Positions 23,850 through 49,143 of a DNA stretch of 64,000 nt are shown one piece after another. Both the position numbers and the translations under genes were made by a program. Location of the stretch: positions 26,256,137 through 26,320,136 of the forward strand of contig NC_081148.1 in assembly GCF_958295425.1 (NCBI RefSeq), read 5' to 3'. The DNA comes from Solea solea (Eukaryota > Chordata > Actinopteri > Pleuronectiformes > Soleidae). Each line of letters begins with the position of its first letter. The stretch's first letter is position 1. Under the pieces are notes generated by a model. That model ran no database searches. It saw only the letters and a program-made list of their open reading frames with translations, and was not told where the DNA came from.

Positions 23850-25150
23850 GAAACAGAGAAAACAGCATGTTTTAAAGCTGTCATATTTCCAAGAACGGTT
23901 GATGATAGAGTTTGGTTTGCGTCAGGAGGCTTTCAGCAGCTCTCACATTTAAATTTGTGAGAAACGGGTGTGAATTGTAAGAGAAATCACAGTTTTAAAA
24001 TCACCCTTGTCTTGATTTTTCAAAAACTCTAAAGCCGACTTTTAACATGGGAGTGAATGGGAGCTTTGACCAGAACTCTCTGCGCTTTTAGGTGATTTTA
24101 AGAAAAACTGTAAGTCGTATGAAATGAAAACAACAAACAGGGTTAGACGACAACCACAGCAACCTTTTGATGTAAATGTCAGTGTAAGTTAGAAATTGTG
24201 GGCAGGAGAAGAGTTTGTTTAGAGATTTTTGTGATTATTTTTCTGGATCTCAGCAGAGTGTGTCACTTAGTGATGTGTCGTCCGTGAACGATTCGTTCAA
24301 AATGAACTCATCTTTTATATGACTCGGGAGTAATGAGTCGTCTCAGTGAGTGATTTGTTCATTTTCATGCAGTACCTTCCTTCGCCACATGGCAGGCAGC
24401 TGCATAAGTTCAGTCAGCAGGACAGGAAACAGAAATGATTAGTTCAGGATTCACTCAACTGAGCGTCCGTCCTCAGGTCACACAACAATGGCAGAGAGGA
24501 TACAGGACTCAAGTCACTTGTCACTTTATTGAGGTGTGTATTTGCTTTCCTAGGGTTTCATATGGTTTGAATTGCTTGTGGCATTTTGTTTATTATACTT
24601 TGTCAGCTGAAGCAAACGATGTTGCCTTCAGTGTTAAGTGTTTTTACAACGCCCACAAGAGGGCTACAGCGCCACCCGCTGTGAAAATGAACAAAATGAA
24701 TGAAATGACTCAAAAAAAGATTAGTTCAATTTACTGTCCGAGAGTAAAAGATCCGAGTCAGTAAGAAGAGTCGAACTTCCCATCACTAGTGTCACTCTAG
24801 CGCCACGCCCACGGACGCAATACACACTCATTTTAAAATCTGAAAACATCAAAAAAGAAGTACAAATCGTAAACTGTGATTGTTTAAAAACCTTAATGTA
24901 TCAAAACTTTGACTTTGGTTAGAAAAGTCCCAAGTCTTGTGACCTGTTTAACGTTTCAATTACGTCTCTATGTTAAAGTATGACCACACTGGGATGCTCC
25001 AAAGTGGGCTTGGTTTTTCTCCTTCTTTTGACCGTTTCCCATTCACGTGTATGTGGAAACTATTCGCAGTTTTTTGCGATTTTTGTCACCAAAAATATCA
25101 ACATGAAGAATAAACGCGTAGGATTACAAGAGATGCTTGTGCTGCAAGGA
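23850..25150. repeat. Diverged third copy of the composite repeat (right part)
   Basis: Starting at CAGAGAAAACAGCATGTTTT this matches the right half of the composite repeats (for example 16,084 onward) with many substitutions. It ends with AATAAACGCG and GATTACAAGAGATGC, the same order as at 18,877. It lacks the LTR-like part and the palindrome. It is interrupted by a 521-bp DNA element at 24,268-24,788. Its greater divergence suggests it is older than the tandem pair inside the array. Confidence 0.82.
24268..24788. mobile_element. Non-autonomous hAT-like element, 521 bp, with 8-bp target duplication
   Basis: Inverted ends TAGTGATG and CATCACTA bound the element. It is flanked by an exact 8-bp direct repeat, GTGTCACT, at 24260-24267 and 24789-24796. 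The two undamaged copies of the host repeat show the same site without insertion (GTGTCACTCTAGC near 16,503 and 18,443). The inner ends (GTGAACGATTCGTTC and GAGTCGAACTTCCC) are loosely symmetric. No transposase is encoded; the 109-codon ORF at 24,435 resembles nothing. Eight-base target duplications and these termini fit the hAT superfamily. Confidence 0.85.
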
Positions 25151-25813
25151 ACTCTACGCTCTACTGCTGCGTCATCAGGTCAATCCAAAAACACATTTGA
25201 TGTTAGTGAGTGGATCCTCAACTCCTGCAACATTGTTGATTGTCTCTTTTGACTTTGCTTCAGGAATTGACTCAAACAAATTCACACAATTACCCCAACC
25301 TTTTAGTGAAGGTTTATGTTTTAAGTTTAAATTAAATGACCAAACATCTCTTTGAAATGATTCTTCTACCAAATCAATATGTCAATCACAAAAAGTGAGT
25401 CCACATATGGAATGTTTGACAAACCCAAGTCCTAAGAGAAAATCAGTGATTCTAAGACGAAATCTTCTAAGACGAGCAGCTTCTGAGCTAAAAGCATTGA
25501 TTTTATTGATGGACTTTGGTGTGGGAGAGTTAGAACAGGCTGTCTCATGGTGTTTTCCAGGGATTGATATATTTTATTCATGAGCTGGGATCTTTGTTAA
25601 CAGGCTGTAAACAATTGTTTCTGTGTCACTATGTCAGAAAACCTGAACTGTAACTTTAATGAGTCTTTTCCACGGCTGCATGTCATTGTTTTGTAAGTTT
25701 ACATGGACTTCTGTAGACCGTCTGAGCACATGGGTGACATTTGAGGCTATAAGTAGCCAAACAGGCTACTGAACACAGTGTTGGGGTTCTGTTCTTCTGT
25801 CCATCATTGAGCT
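25151..25813. other. Intergenic DNA and gprin2 3'UTR
   Basis: No gene or clear repeat is visible between the diverged repeat copy and the gprin2 stop codon. The right-hand ~240 bases should be gprin2 3'UTR, because minus-strand polyA signals lie at 25,573-25,578 and 25,502-25,507. Confidence 0.45.
25573..25578 (-). terminator. Polyadenylation signal for gprin2
   Basis: TTTATT on the plus strand is AATAAA on the minus strand, 236 bases after the gprin2 stop. A second one lies at 25,502-25,507. Confidence 0.45.
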
Positions 25814-27136
25814 TCAGTCGACAGCTGTCGTGCTGCGAGTGCAGCAGGTTCTAAAGGAGTCAATCAGCCTGCTCGTCTTCCTCTGACCGCTGGTGTTCCC
25901 ACTCTGACGGGACGTGTTGGTGTTCTGGCGCGACAGCTTGGCTCGGCTCGCTGTCTCCCTGATCTGCAGCTCCAGGTGTTTCTGGATGGCCAGACCCAGC
26001 TCCTCCGGGTCAACAGAGGCTCCGTACACCTCCCACGTCATCCCCTCTGCATCCCACTTCACCTCCTTCACTGGGGACTTGAGCCCACTGTCCGTTTTCT
26101 TGCCTCCATCAGAGTCGGTGTTGGTCAGCGACGGCGTGCGGCTGCTGGAGCTCTCACCTCTGCTCTCCTCTGTCAGACAGATTTGAGGGAACACATGAGG
26201 CGTGACAGTCTGTTCTGTCTGCACTCCAACATCCCTCAGCTCCCTTGGTGCCATCACAGTCCCAACGTCCCGGGTCCTGGTTCTAACAATGGCACTGCTG
26301 CAGCACTCCTCTCTGCTAAGGTGTTTTGGGGTTTGTGGGCCGGCACCAGGAGGCACAGAGCTGATCCAGGAGCAGTTGAGATTGCAGCACCGCAGCAGAT
26401 GTTTGGCATCGAGGCCCGTCTCGCTGACAGAGGAGACGAGGCGAGGCAGGGTGAGGTGCTTTGTCGGCTCTGCGGTTGCCAGGTGCTGCAACAGCTGGGA
26501 AGAGGCTGGGATGGGCTGGGGGTGGCAGTAGGCAGCAAACGTGTCTTCAAAAATGGCGTGATGATTGTAAGCGTCGTAACAGAGTGGCTTGTCACACTGA
26601 GGGAGAAGATGGCCTTTCTCTTCTACACCCTCACCTTTGACCGACACCTTGGGGGATGAGATGCAGACACACCTGCTCTTAGGCTGCTGGAAACCAACAT
26701 CGCCTCCACTGGCTCCTCGGCAAACAGTGGTGATGAAGTTGCACTGTTGCAGCTGCATGGGTTGCTTGCAGGGTGACGCACACCGACCCTCAAACCCTTG
26801 GATAATCTTATCTGCTCCAAGGTAAACGCGTCCACCGGTGTCCCCGCGCGGAGCTTGGAGGGACGCTCCCTGTGTTAGCACAGGTAAAGAGTCTGAGGGA
26901 TTCCTGTGAACTGACGTGTCATCAAAGACCTGGTGCTGGTGTGAGGGTGCACATGTCCCTGACTCATTAGGGGGGCTTAGAGCCCCGGGAGATGCTGGAT
27001 GTTGTGGTGTTGTACTGCTCTCGCTGACCTCCTCACAGGCAGGACCTGGTCCATCTGAAGGTCTGGAGGATCGTGTGGAATCAAAGAGGGTATGACCAGA
27101 GAGGGAAGAGGGTGCAGGACACTCGGCCTCTGCCAT
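25814..27136 (-). CDS. gprin2: G protein-regulated inducer of neurite outgrowth 2-like
   Basis: A single 440-codon exon. GPRIN proteins bind activated G-alpha i/o/z subunits at the plasma membrane and promote neurite growth. The family's C-terminal domain is plain at residues 354-394 ([19 protein letters not shown], then LAIQKHL), followed by a basic tail with CC at 431-432, a plausible palmitoylation site. I call GPRIN2, not 1 or 3, because the length is close to human GPRIN2 (about 458) and the central motifs match in order: a cysteine-rich stretch, [24 protein letters not shown] and HVFPQICL. Most of the N-terminal half looks disordered (S, P, T, G). The start ATG at 27136 is the first in frame; a splice acceptor (CTTTAAAG) just upstream suggests a non-coding 5' exon. 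Open frames on the other strand here are shadows. Confidence 0.82.
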   Translation of the reverse strand: MAEAECPAPSSLSGHTLFDSTRSSRPSDGPGPACEEVSESSTTPQHPASPGALSPPNESGTCAPSHQHQVFDDTSVHRNPSDSLPVLTQGASLQAPRGDTGGRVYLGADKIIQGFEGRCASPCKQPMQLQQCNFITTVCRGASGGDVGFQQPKSRCVCISSPKVSVKGEGVEEKGHLLPQCDKPLCYDAYNHHAIFEDTFAAYCHPQPIPASSQLLQHLATAEPTKHLTLPRLVSSVSETGLDAKHLLRCCNLNCSWISSVPPGAGPQTPKHLSREECCSSAIVRTRTRDVGTVMAPRELRDVGVQTEQTVTPHVFPQICLTEESRGESSSSRTPSLTNTDSDGGKKTDSGLKSPVKEVKWDAEGMTWEVYGASVDPEELGLAIQKHLELQIRETASRAKLSRQNTNTSRQSGNTSGQRKTSRLIDSFRTCCTRSTTAVD

Positions 27137-27189
27137 AGAAAACCTTTAAAGACGCAAGAAAACACAACATGTTTGACACTTGAAGACAA

Positions 27190-27320
27190 AACACTACAGT
27201 TCACCACCATTCACCCATTTACTCATAACTTCCTACAGCAGCATCTACAGGAGCCGGGAATCAAACCCCCAACCTTCCAGCTGAAAGACACTGCTCTATC
27301 ACTGAACCACTTCTACTACT
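27190..27320 (-). mobile_element. tRNA-derived SINE
   Basis: On the minus strand the element starts with an A-box-like GTGGTTCAGTGATAGAGCA and a B-box-like GGGTTTGATTCCC about 35 bases later, then a tail with GTGAATGGTGGTGAAC. This is a fish SINE head plus body. It sits about 50 bases upstream of the gprin2 coding exon. It is not a functional tRNA gene: the cloverleaf is incomplete. A related head fragment occurs at 40,615-40,680. Confidence 0.6.
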
Positions 27321-27675
27321 GATAATACTGGGTTGACAAGCAAGTGTTGCACCAGAAAAAGAATACATTTTTAAAAAGATAACTACACAACTTACTTTAT
27401 GCTTTAATTACAGGCTAACCGCTAACCGCTACATGGCTTTAAATACAGAGGTAAATACATAAATCACTGATTGTTGTGTGTGTGCAAATATAATTCATTG
27501 TAAGGTATTCATGAAGACTCATTTCTTACATGAGAGTTTGTGAAAGAACTTTACAGATTTATTAGCTCGTTTAAAGAAGTCAAATTTGTTTATTTCTATT
27601 TGAATAAAAGTAAGAATATTTGTCTTATTTTCCACACCAGGCCACGCCCCCATCCCACCTCATGCCTCTGCCGTA
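27321..27675. other. Intergenic, nothing recognised
   Basis: AT-rich DNA between the SINE and the pentanucleotide array. I see no exon, promoter motif or repeat that I can name. Confidence 0.35.
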
Positions 27676-28392
27676 GCACATCACAACACAACACATCACA
27701 TCACATCACATCACAACGCATCGCAACACAACACAACACAACACAACACAACACAACACAACACAACACAACACAACACAACACAACACATCGCAACACA
27801 TCGCAACGCAACGCATCGCATCGCAACGCATCGCAACACATCGCAACGCAACGCATCGCATCGCAACGCAACGCAACGCATCGCAACGCAACGCATCGCA
27901 ACGCAACGCATCGCATCGCAACGCAACGCAACGCATCGCAACGCATCGCATCGCATCGCATCGCAACACATCACAACACAACACAACACAACACATCACA
28001 TCACAACACAACACAACACAACACAACACAACACAACACATCACAACACAACACAACACAACACAACACAACACAACACAACACATCACATCACATCACA
28101 TCACATCACAACACAACACAACACAACACAACACAACACAACACAACACAACACATCACATCACAACACAACACAACACAACACATCACAACACAACACA
28201 ACACAACACATCACATCACATCACATCACAACACATCGCAACGCAACGCAACACATCCCAACGCAACGCAACGCAACGCAACGCAACGCAACGCAACACA
28301 ACACAACGCAACACAACACATCCCAACGCAACGCAACACAACACATCACAACACAACGCAACACATCACATCACAACACAAAACAACACAAT
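27676..28392. repeat. Pentanucleotide array (RCAWC)n, ~717 bp
   Basis: About 143 copies of a 5-bp unit that varies at only two positions, giving ACAAC, ACATC, GCAAC and GCATC. The G-containing forms, which create CpG, cluster at about 27,780-27,965 and 28,235-28,350. The rest is ACAAC/ACATC. Long open frames of T/Q/H/N or C/V residues arise from the period and are not genes. Confidence 0.97.
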
Positions 28393-28439
28393 CATGAGCA
28401 ACTCACTCATGTGGCTGCTGCTGGAATTTAAACTTAAGA

Positions 28440-28759
28440 CAACAGCTCATCGTCTCACACAGACACACACACACACACAGTGTGTTTGGATGAGAAACAT
28501 TTACCTTTCACAGTGATCCACCCGCTGCTGAGGCTCTGTCCTCCCCTCTTTCATCGCTCTCTCTGGTGTGTGTCTGTCTGTCTGTGTGTGTATGGGGGGG
28601 GGGGGGCTTAGAAACCCTCCTCCTCTTCTTCTTTGGCGTCCCTCTCCTCCCCGCCCCCCCAACTCCAGACTGTGCACAAGACAGGATGAGACCTTAAGAT
28701 AATCCTCTGTGATTACACATGTGAGGATGCAATCTGTCCAGCTGTAGTGGAGGGGGAGG

Positions 28760-28806
<47 letters not shown>

Positions 28807-29027
28807 GCTGAGTGTGTCGACATAAAATAAAGACACACACACACACACACACAGCTCCCCTCTGAGTCACTGCTTTACTTTCCCTCCCTCCCTCCCTCTC
28901 TCCCACACACACACTCTGACACCAGCCTACTCTCCATCACGCCAGTATCACTGTTGCTATGGAAACTGTCATACGCAGTGGATCCATGTTTTTTTCAGGA
29001 GGCAGTGAGACAACAGATCTGGTGTCA

Positions 29028-29064
<37 letters not shown>

Positions 29065-29142
29065 ACTCACCTGTTAACATGCTACCATTGTGTCCTCCAT
29101 GTTTCCTAATGTACACTATATAAATGTGTGTGTGTGTGTGAG
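28440..29142. repeat. Cluster of dinucleotide microsatellites
   Basis: Short CA runs at 28,460-28,480, a G run at 28,596-28,606, (GA)n at 28,759-28,802, (AC)n at 28,832-28,853, (CA)n at 29,031-29,060 and (TG)n near 29,126. A non-coding 5' exon of gprin2 could lie around 28,500-28,560, but nothing proves it. Confidence 0.8.
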
Positions 29143-31611
29143 CTGGGATCAGCTTGTCTTTAAAGGGACAGTTCAGAGTTTGTAATCAGACAAAAGAAAG
29201 CAGTTTGTTAGCCTAAATGAAATAAATGCTAGTTTACGATATCTCGGTCACATGATGGCGTCTTTATCTCACACTGACATTATTTAATTTCATGCTAGGA
29301 CAGATTTATGGACAGGCTAAAGATGCAAAAGACTATTTGATTGAAATCTTATGTCACAATGTGAATGAATTCCTGTTGAAATCACATCATCACACAGTGA
29401 ATATTCATGTTCATCCAAAATGAGTTTGGTAAAAAAGAAAAGAAAAAAAGAGAAAGAGCCGATGTTTCCAAGCCCTCTACATGTTTATTAGAGACGACAC
29501 GTGTTGGCCTTTTGACATTTATACAAAACAAACAGAAAAACAACATGACAGCAGCGTCAGGCGACATCAGTGGGTTGTGACTTGTTCATGTTCTCACACA
29601 CACACACACACACAGTTTTGTGTCTGATCATCACATGATTCATTACTGTTATAATTTAGAACAAACAGAAGCTCTTCACTGTTCCCGCAGGTTAACGTCA
29701 GTCTTACTTGGACATGTGCTAGTTATGATGAGTTTTGTGTCAGTTTTGTCACTGAAATGTGGATATTAATCCAGGTTTCCTCGTCTTGGGATTGAAAAAT
29801 ACAATTGATTAAAATGAAGTTCAGTTCAATGATGAGCAACAGTTTCCAGACTTGAGTCACAGTGAGTTTTGTTTGTTCATGTTTTCTGTAACATGAAAAT
29901 GAAAACATGAAAACTAAAATAGTTTGATAGATAATAATTTTAGTAGAAAGTGGAACTCTGTCATTTATTTAGCTTGGATTTCTTGTTATTTTTTAAGGTT
30001 TTACTCCTACAACCATTTCATTTATACTTTTGCAGCAGACAATTGTTGAGTTATTTAAGGGACAATATGTAAAATATGCAACGAGACTTAAAAAAAACAA
30101 CAAAAAAAAAAAACAGGCACTATAATCCAAATTAAAAATATTGAGGAGTCTCCAGGTCCATCTACGAGGAGCTTTCTCACAAAATAAACACAACTTCCAG
30201 GCTGTAAATGGAACTTTAAAATGTTGTCAGTGAAACAGTGAACATGACGACACATAATGATCATTTTATGAATCATCAGCCCTTTCTTTAACCTTTGGGA
30301 TTATTGATCAATAATTCCATAATAACCTGATCTGAGGATTAACATCACAGCAAAGACAAACGCTCTGTGTGACTCTGGAAAATAAAGGTTAAATAAAACT
30401 AAGGATTATTTTCCTAATCGATTAATCTGTCGATTATTTTCTCTTTGAATCGTTTAGTCCATAAAACGTCAGAAAATGTGTAAAAATATTGATCAGAGTT
30501 TCAATGATTTCTTTGTTTTATGGAGCAAAGAAATCAGAAAATATTCATGTTTCACATTTTTAAACTTTGTTTTAATGAACTGATTAAGAATCAAGTTTTT
30601 CAGCCCTAAATAAAAAGAAAGAATAAAAACAATAAACTGTGTGTGAACATCAGCAGAGAAACTCAAGACCTGGAAGAACCTGCAGCTCAAACTGATGGAT
30701 GAATGAATGAATGAATGAATGAATGAATGAATGATCTCGGCTGCTGCAGCTTTGAATGTCTGGAAAGAATTGATTCCTTTTTGCTTCCCTTTTGGTGTCA
30801 ATTTAAAGACAGTGAATGTAATAATCAACAGATGAATCGATGATGAAAGCATCATTCATTCACATGTTCCTCATTACCAGAGAGCATGAATACATGATTG
30901 TATGAATGTGACATTGTATGTATGTGACGAGTAACACTGTGTTTCAATAAAACCTCCATGTTTCTATGTTTCTTTAAAAACACTCCTTTAAAACATAGGT
31001 CAGTCAGATTAAAGGAGATGAAAGTAGATGAAAGGAGATGAAAGGAGATGAAAGAGATGAAAGAGATGAAAGGCAGATGAAAGGCAGATGCAGCTTCTGT
31101 GAGACGCTCAACCCCAGCAGCTCCATTTTAGTCTGAAAGTCCAGAGACGGCAGAGAGGGCGACCTTGGAAACTCACGCTTTGTGATTGGTTGTTTATGGT
31201 TCTATGATTTTAGATTTCAAAGACACCAGAGAATAAAGACTGACCCGAGAGCTCAGCTTTGACTCAGATCTGATCCAGTTCATTCAGAACCAGCACTGGT
31301 GCTGATCATAGAAACAGGGGACCATGACTTCCTGCTTTGGTTTGATCACATGACGTGTTTGTTTTGTTACTGAGGTTTTTTCATTCATGAAAATGAAGAA
31401 ACTTAATAACGTTCACATCAGTTCATGTTTGGACAATAATCAAATATTATGAAATGAACGGACATGATATCAAGAAGCCGCCAGTCTAAGGTTTTCTGGT
31501 CAGTGATGAAAGACTGACCTGAGTTTAGCAGCATGCACATGCACGTGGTCGTCACGCGTGTGAAGATAAAAACTGTCGCAGTGATGTCATCACAGGCCTA
31601 TTACACTGACA

Positions 31612-31645
<34 letters not shown>

Positions 31646-32012
31646 AACACAACATATACATTTGCTTTGAAAACACAGACGGCTTTACAATAACAGACAC
31701 GAGACGTGTCTTAGTCTCATCTGTCCTTCACCCTCCACGGTGAGCGCCGCCCAGCACACGCAGGAGGAGGAGGAGGAGGAGGAGGAGGAGGAGGAGGAGA
31801 GTCCACTGCCATCCTTCTCCAACTGGCACCAACACATGTGCCGGTGCTCACAGAGCACCAGCTTAAACCCTGCAGCTGTCAGTCACCATGTGCTGCTGTA
31901 GATTCCAGATTAGGTAGTCCAGTCCAGTCCTAATCCAAAACCTGCATGTGGCTCATCTACAGACTCCAGTTCCTGGGGTCTGTGCGCATGTGTGTGTCCA
32001 TCCATCCATCCA

Positions 32013-32050
<38 letters not shown>

Positions 32051-32063
32051 TGGGTTTGTGACC
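29143..32063. other. Intergenic DNA between gprin2 and ndst2, includes the ndst2 3'UTR
   Basis: No coding exon seen. It holds short tandem repeats: (GAAT)n at 30,694-30,734, AGATGAAAGG units at 31,014-31,090, (TG)n at 31,613-31,642 and (GGA)n at 31,757-31,800. A transposon remnant lies near 30,385-30,620. The right-hand part must be ndst2 3'UTR. I found no minus-strand AATAAA close to the stop; the first ones I saw are at about 29,964 and 29,484. Confidence 0.45.
30385..30620. mobile_element. DNA-transposon remnant of a common fish type
   Basis: Contains CTAATCGATTAATCTGTCG, GATTATTTTCTC and GTCCATAAAACGTCAGAAAA in the order I associate with a widespread fish non-autonomous DNA element. The ends are eroded and no target duplication is visible. 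A related motif recurs near 48,440-48,497. Confidence 0.35.
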
Positions 32064-45422
<13,359 letters not shown>

Positions 45423-46000
45423 GGTGTTGGAGAGGGGAGGTGGAACTAAACAGCAAGCAGCAGCAGTGGGAAACAGGCAGTGTGGTGTGGTAAAGGTGAG
45501 CGAGTGAAGAGGGGGGAGTGTAGGAGGGTAACTGAGCTGTAGACACTGGCACTAAGCTGTGCTGAGGAAGAGCCATTTACTCTAGGTCACCATGGCCATT
45601 AGCTCCATTACCCGCTCTACACTTCCAGCTCTGTTGGAGCAAAAAACTCTCAGGTGACGAAACAGAAGAAGCAAAGAAAATATGGAATGTAATGGATGAG
45701 GAGATTCAGGAGCAGCGAGAAAGGTAAGTTAGTTCAATAAAAGCAAATTTATGTCTGAGGACCAGTAAGGTCAAAATGATCTGGTCCAACTTTCAGCCTC
45801 AGCCGTCTGTGGCTGGGTCAGTCCTCTCTTTCAAGCAGCTGTGCCAGGGACTCTGGATGTGGACATGCCCCCATGTAGAGTAGTTTGTAGCTTGGGTAGC
45901 GTCTCAGCAGTGGGGAGGTCTGCGTTGGGGTTGAACCCCCCTGGCCACCTACTCTGGACATCCCAGAAAGACACCTGAAGGATGAAAGAAGAAGAAAGGT
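45423..46000 (-). other. ndst2 upstream region with probable 5'UTR exons
   Basis: A CTGTTTAG acceptor ends at 45,446 on the minus strand, so the first 23 bases before the ATG are 5'UTR and the rest is intron or another leader exon. A second acceptor-like ATCCTTCAG lies at about 45,973, followed by GTGTCTTTCTGGGATGTC, possibly a second non-coding exon. The minus-strand 94-codon ORF at 45,818-46,102 has no family resemblance. Confidence 0.35.
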
Positions 46001-46896
46001 GAAGGTGATGAATACAGTCATCATTCTTACAGCTTCACTGTTCCATTTTGATTTTGAGGAAGTACAATTCAACTCCTGGAGCACATATTTTGGCAGACAC
46101 ATTTTTCAGGCATTTGCACTTTTGCCTTTGTAATAATGATGATAGAAAAGAAAGAAAAGCAGAGAGGACAACCCAGTGCCAAAGCCTCTCAGTGTCTCTG
46201 AGTTTCTCTCAGTGTGAATGTATTTATAAGATGATCCCAGCGTTCATAGAAAACGTCATCAAAATCTGTCTTTAACTTCATGAGGTCCGCTCACAAAAAA
46301 GCCAAAGCCGCTGTGGCAGAGGTAACGACAGCACCCAGAGAAGTTAAAAGTTCACTACTGTTCACACCGCAGATGAGAGGGATAAGAACCATCAGTCTGT
46401 AGTGAGTTCACACACCGACTGGCATCTGCCAATCAAGTACCAAACAGGGAGTGTGGAATGGATCAAGTTCTAAATCAAACCATCATCCAGTTCAAACTAA
46501 AGAACTGCTCTTGGTGTTTAGTGAATTTTAATCAAATAAGACAAAAATCATTTCATCAGTAACATCAGGTTCCTCCTGTACTCCGCCCCCGTCATCTGTT
46601 CATGTGTCTGCTGCTCCAGCTGCAGCGAGCCCAGACACAACCAGACCAGATCCATCAAGGACCAGTCGGCAGATACAGATAATGGTGCATACTGGATCGA
46701 ATGACACCAGGAAGCCACAGACTCAGATGATAAAGCAGGATCTGGACCCTGTGAAGTGCAGCCGAGGGAGGAGATGGCTGCTCGATAACTCACTACTCTT
46801 CTTCTTCTTCTTCTTCTATTAAGGTCTAATCTGCCAAAAACATGCCTTAAATCTGCTCTAAATGCTGTAAAATGAACATATATAAAATATATTTAT
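46001..46896. other. Upstream DNA, no gene recognised
   Basis: Contains a short (CTT)n at about 46,797-46,815 and a few 70-80-codon frames with no recognisable features. Probably ndst2 leader intron or intergenic DNA. Confidence 0.35.
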
Positions 46897-47404
46897 TAGG
46901 AATGCATCGATTTCAATTTCCGGTTATTCATGGAATTACAGATACCGATTAAATTTTTTCAAACCACTTAACAGCACACACACAGATTTATTAAGATTTA
47001 TTTTCTATCTTTTCTTTAATATAAAATTGTAACTTTTCAGTCATGTAATGTCTGTTAAAAGAAATGGAACAGGTTAACAGATAAATTCTTCATCTTAAAA
47101 GTACAGCGTTATGGAATAATCATTCTTTTCAACTTATGAAAACAGATGTAAGAGTCAGGTATTGGCAATAAGACAATGAATAAATAACAAATACAATTTA
47201 AATAAATGTAGCCTGTCAGCATAAAGATACTTCTCAAAACACAAAGGCAATCACTTGGTTTTTCTTTGAAAACAGAAGCGTTTCTGCTTTGTCACCAGTT
47301 CATTTGGCAGATAAGATCAAATATCTCCGTCTGACCGGCCGGTCGCACTAACCCCGTGAGAATCGGCCGATTTCGGTCACCGGCCGATCAACTGGTGCAT
47401 CCTA
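46897..47404. mobile_element. hAT-like non-autonomous element, ~508 bp
   Basis: Ends TAGGAATGCATCGATTTC and, inverted, TAGGATGCACCAGTTGATCG fit a fish hAT family whose termini read TAGG-ATGCACCGAT. The inner right end has GGCCGATTTCGGTCACCGG. Flanks ATATTTAT and ATATTTTA suggest a decayed 8-bp target duplication. No transposase frame. Confidence 0.6.
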
Positions 47405-48313
47405 TATTTTATGTTTAAACACAGTTGTAGAAATAATAGTAGAACTTAGTCTATCAGTTTTGTGATGAAGGTAATATTATTTTTGTGACACTGGAGTAAA
47501 CGTGATGTGCCTCACACTGAGAGATAAACACATTCCTTTAAATGTTACTAACCTGGAAAATCAAAAAACTTTAGTTCTACAACAATATGTACGTCGACGA
47601 GAACAAACACAGGTTTGACCAGGTCAAATAAACCTGGTGAAGCTTCTTAACGCTTTCAATTCAATAACATGAAGAATCACCACAAATGACTTGGATAAAA
47701 AGCCTTGAAATGATATCTGATTAAATCATGATTATATATTAAATATCCAACGTTCTCCTGTTCATAAAGTTTTACAAAAAAAGCCTCTGTTGCTGGCGAG
47801 CAAAGACTTCTGGGATGTCCTCAGCTGTGAAGGCTACACAAATGTATCCTTCAAACACGGGCAAACCTTCGGCCGCAGGAGACGGAGTCCAAGTTCGTGT
47901 GGCCATTGGGACACAAATCCACACTTGACAGGATCTAAACCCTGAAATGAGACACAGCTAAGGAGATTTCCTTGTTACACTTTACTATGTGGGTAAGAGG
48001 AACCTGATGTGTGGTCAATTCATCTTCTGGTCTGAGCTTCAGATGCTTCCCCTGAGCTCTTTAAGACTCCCACAGTAATCATCAACCCTCAGTTCAACTG
48101 TATTATGTTAGGAATGCAACAGAAACCCAAACGATCTTTACTCAAAGAGGTGGTAGCGCCCTATCGCATCCAGCATCCTGACAGACTCATGTCATTCAAG
48201 TGGTTTTCTTGACCCCGCCTATCGCCCTATGTCACAGCCCCGCCCACCACCTCAGATTTAATGATTTCTTTGTTACATGGAGCAAAGAATCCAGAAAATA
48301 CTCTGGGAACTAG

Positions 48314-48497
48314 AACTACGGCTGCACCATTCTGGAAAAAACGTGAAGCAGGATTATTTTGCTTAGAATTGAGATCACGATTTTCTCACAAATGGAAACT
48401 TTCAAGAATCGTCGTCATTTAGAATCGAGATCACGATTTACCAGGAACAAAATATTTGACTAATCACTTAGTCATGGATTAATCGTTGCAGCCCTAA
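48314..48497. mobile_element. Short DNA-element remnant
   Basis: The right end GATTAATCGTTGCAGCCCTA and left ACGGCTGCACCATTC form imperfect inverted ends of a fish element whose termini read TAGGGCTGCAACGATTAATC. Internally AATCGAGATCACGATT is repeated. Confidence 0.4.
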
Positions 48498-49069
48498 AAT
48501 ATTCTCTACCTTCATGAATAAATGAGTAGACACCTCTCCAAGATCGCAAATAGCAGCAACGTGAGAAGCTGTGCCACAGCTGCACCTCCAGCTGGCCTCG
48601 CTCCATCTTAGATGACGTTTACACCACTGCAGCTCCGTCTAATCATCACCTTTAATGTCTTCATTAAACACATTTAATAACTCCAGAATTATCTGTCTGA
48701 CCAAGCTACGTTCACAAATCTGCTCAATTGATTCTGTCAATTAAAGCACAATAAAGTTGTTAAATACAAAGACAAAGAAAACACTTGGCTGAGACCTGGA
48801 TAATGAATGAGTGGCTGCGGGGCCACAAATAGTTGTTGAATCCTAGACGTTGTAAATCACTCCCTGAGGCACTGAAAAGTGCGATTGTAAAAACTCTGAG
48901 CTGACCAACACACGGCATCACTGTCACTGCAATAGTGATCAGAATGTGTCACAGTGAGCCAAAAACAATGGTTTACTTTAGTGAGGAAGAGCGTGTGCAT
49001 CAAACAGCAACACAATCTCCAGGTTCAGCGCTGACTAAAGTCCTATCTGCACGTAAACATTCTTTTACT

Positions 49070-49071
<2 letters not shown>

Positions 49072-49137
<66 letters not shown>
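49072..49137. repeat. Back-to-back (TG)n and (CA)n
   Basis: A TG run is followed directly by a CA run through TATATAC, so the two halves are reverse complements and can form a hairpin of about 28 bp. Confidence 0.85.

Positions 49138-49143
<6 letters not shown>

Noticed and set aside
25976..26659. 227-codon plus-strand ORF
   Set aside because: It is antisense to gprin2, which has family motifs on the minus strand.
27230..27320. tRNA gene
   Set aside because: It has A-box and B-box-like sequences but cannot fold a proper cloverleaf and continues into a SINE body.
27540..28397. 285-codon ORF (and minus-strand C/V frames) over the pentanucleotide array
   Set aside because: Composition is entirely determined by the 5-bp repeat.
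45818..46102. 94-codon minus-strand ORF as a separate gene upstream of ndst2
   Set aside because: No recognised domain, and a splice acceptor falls within it. A leader exon of ndst2 is more likely.
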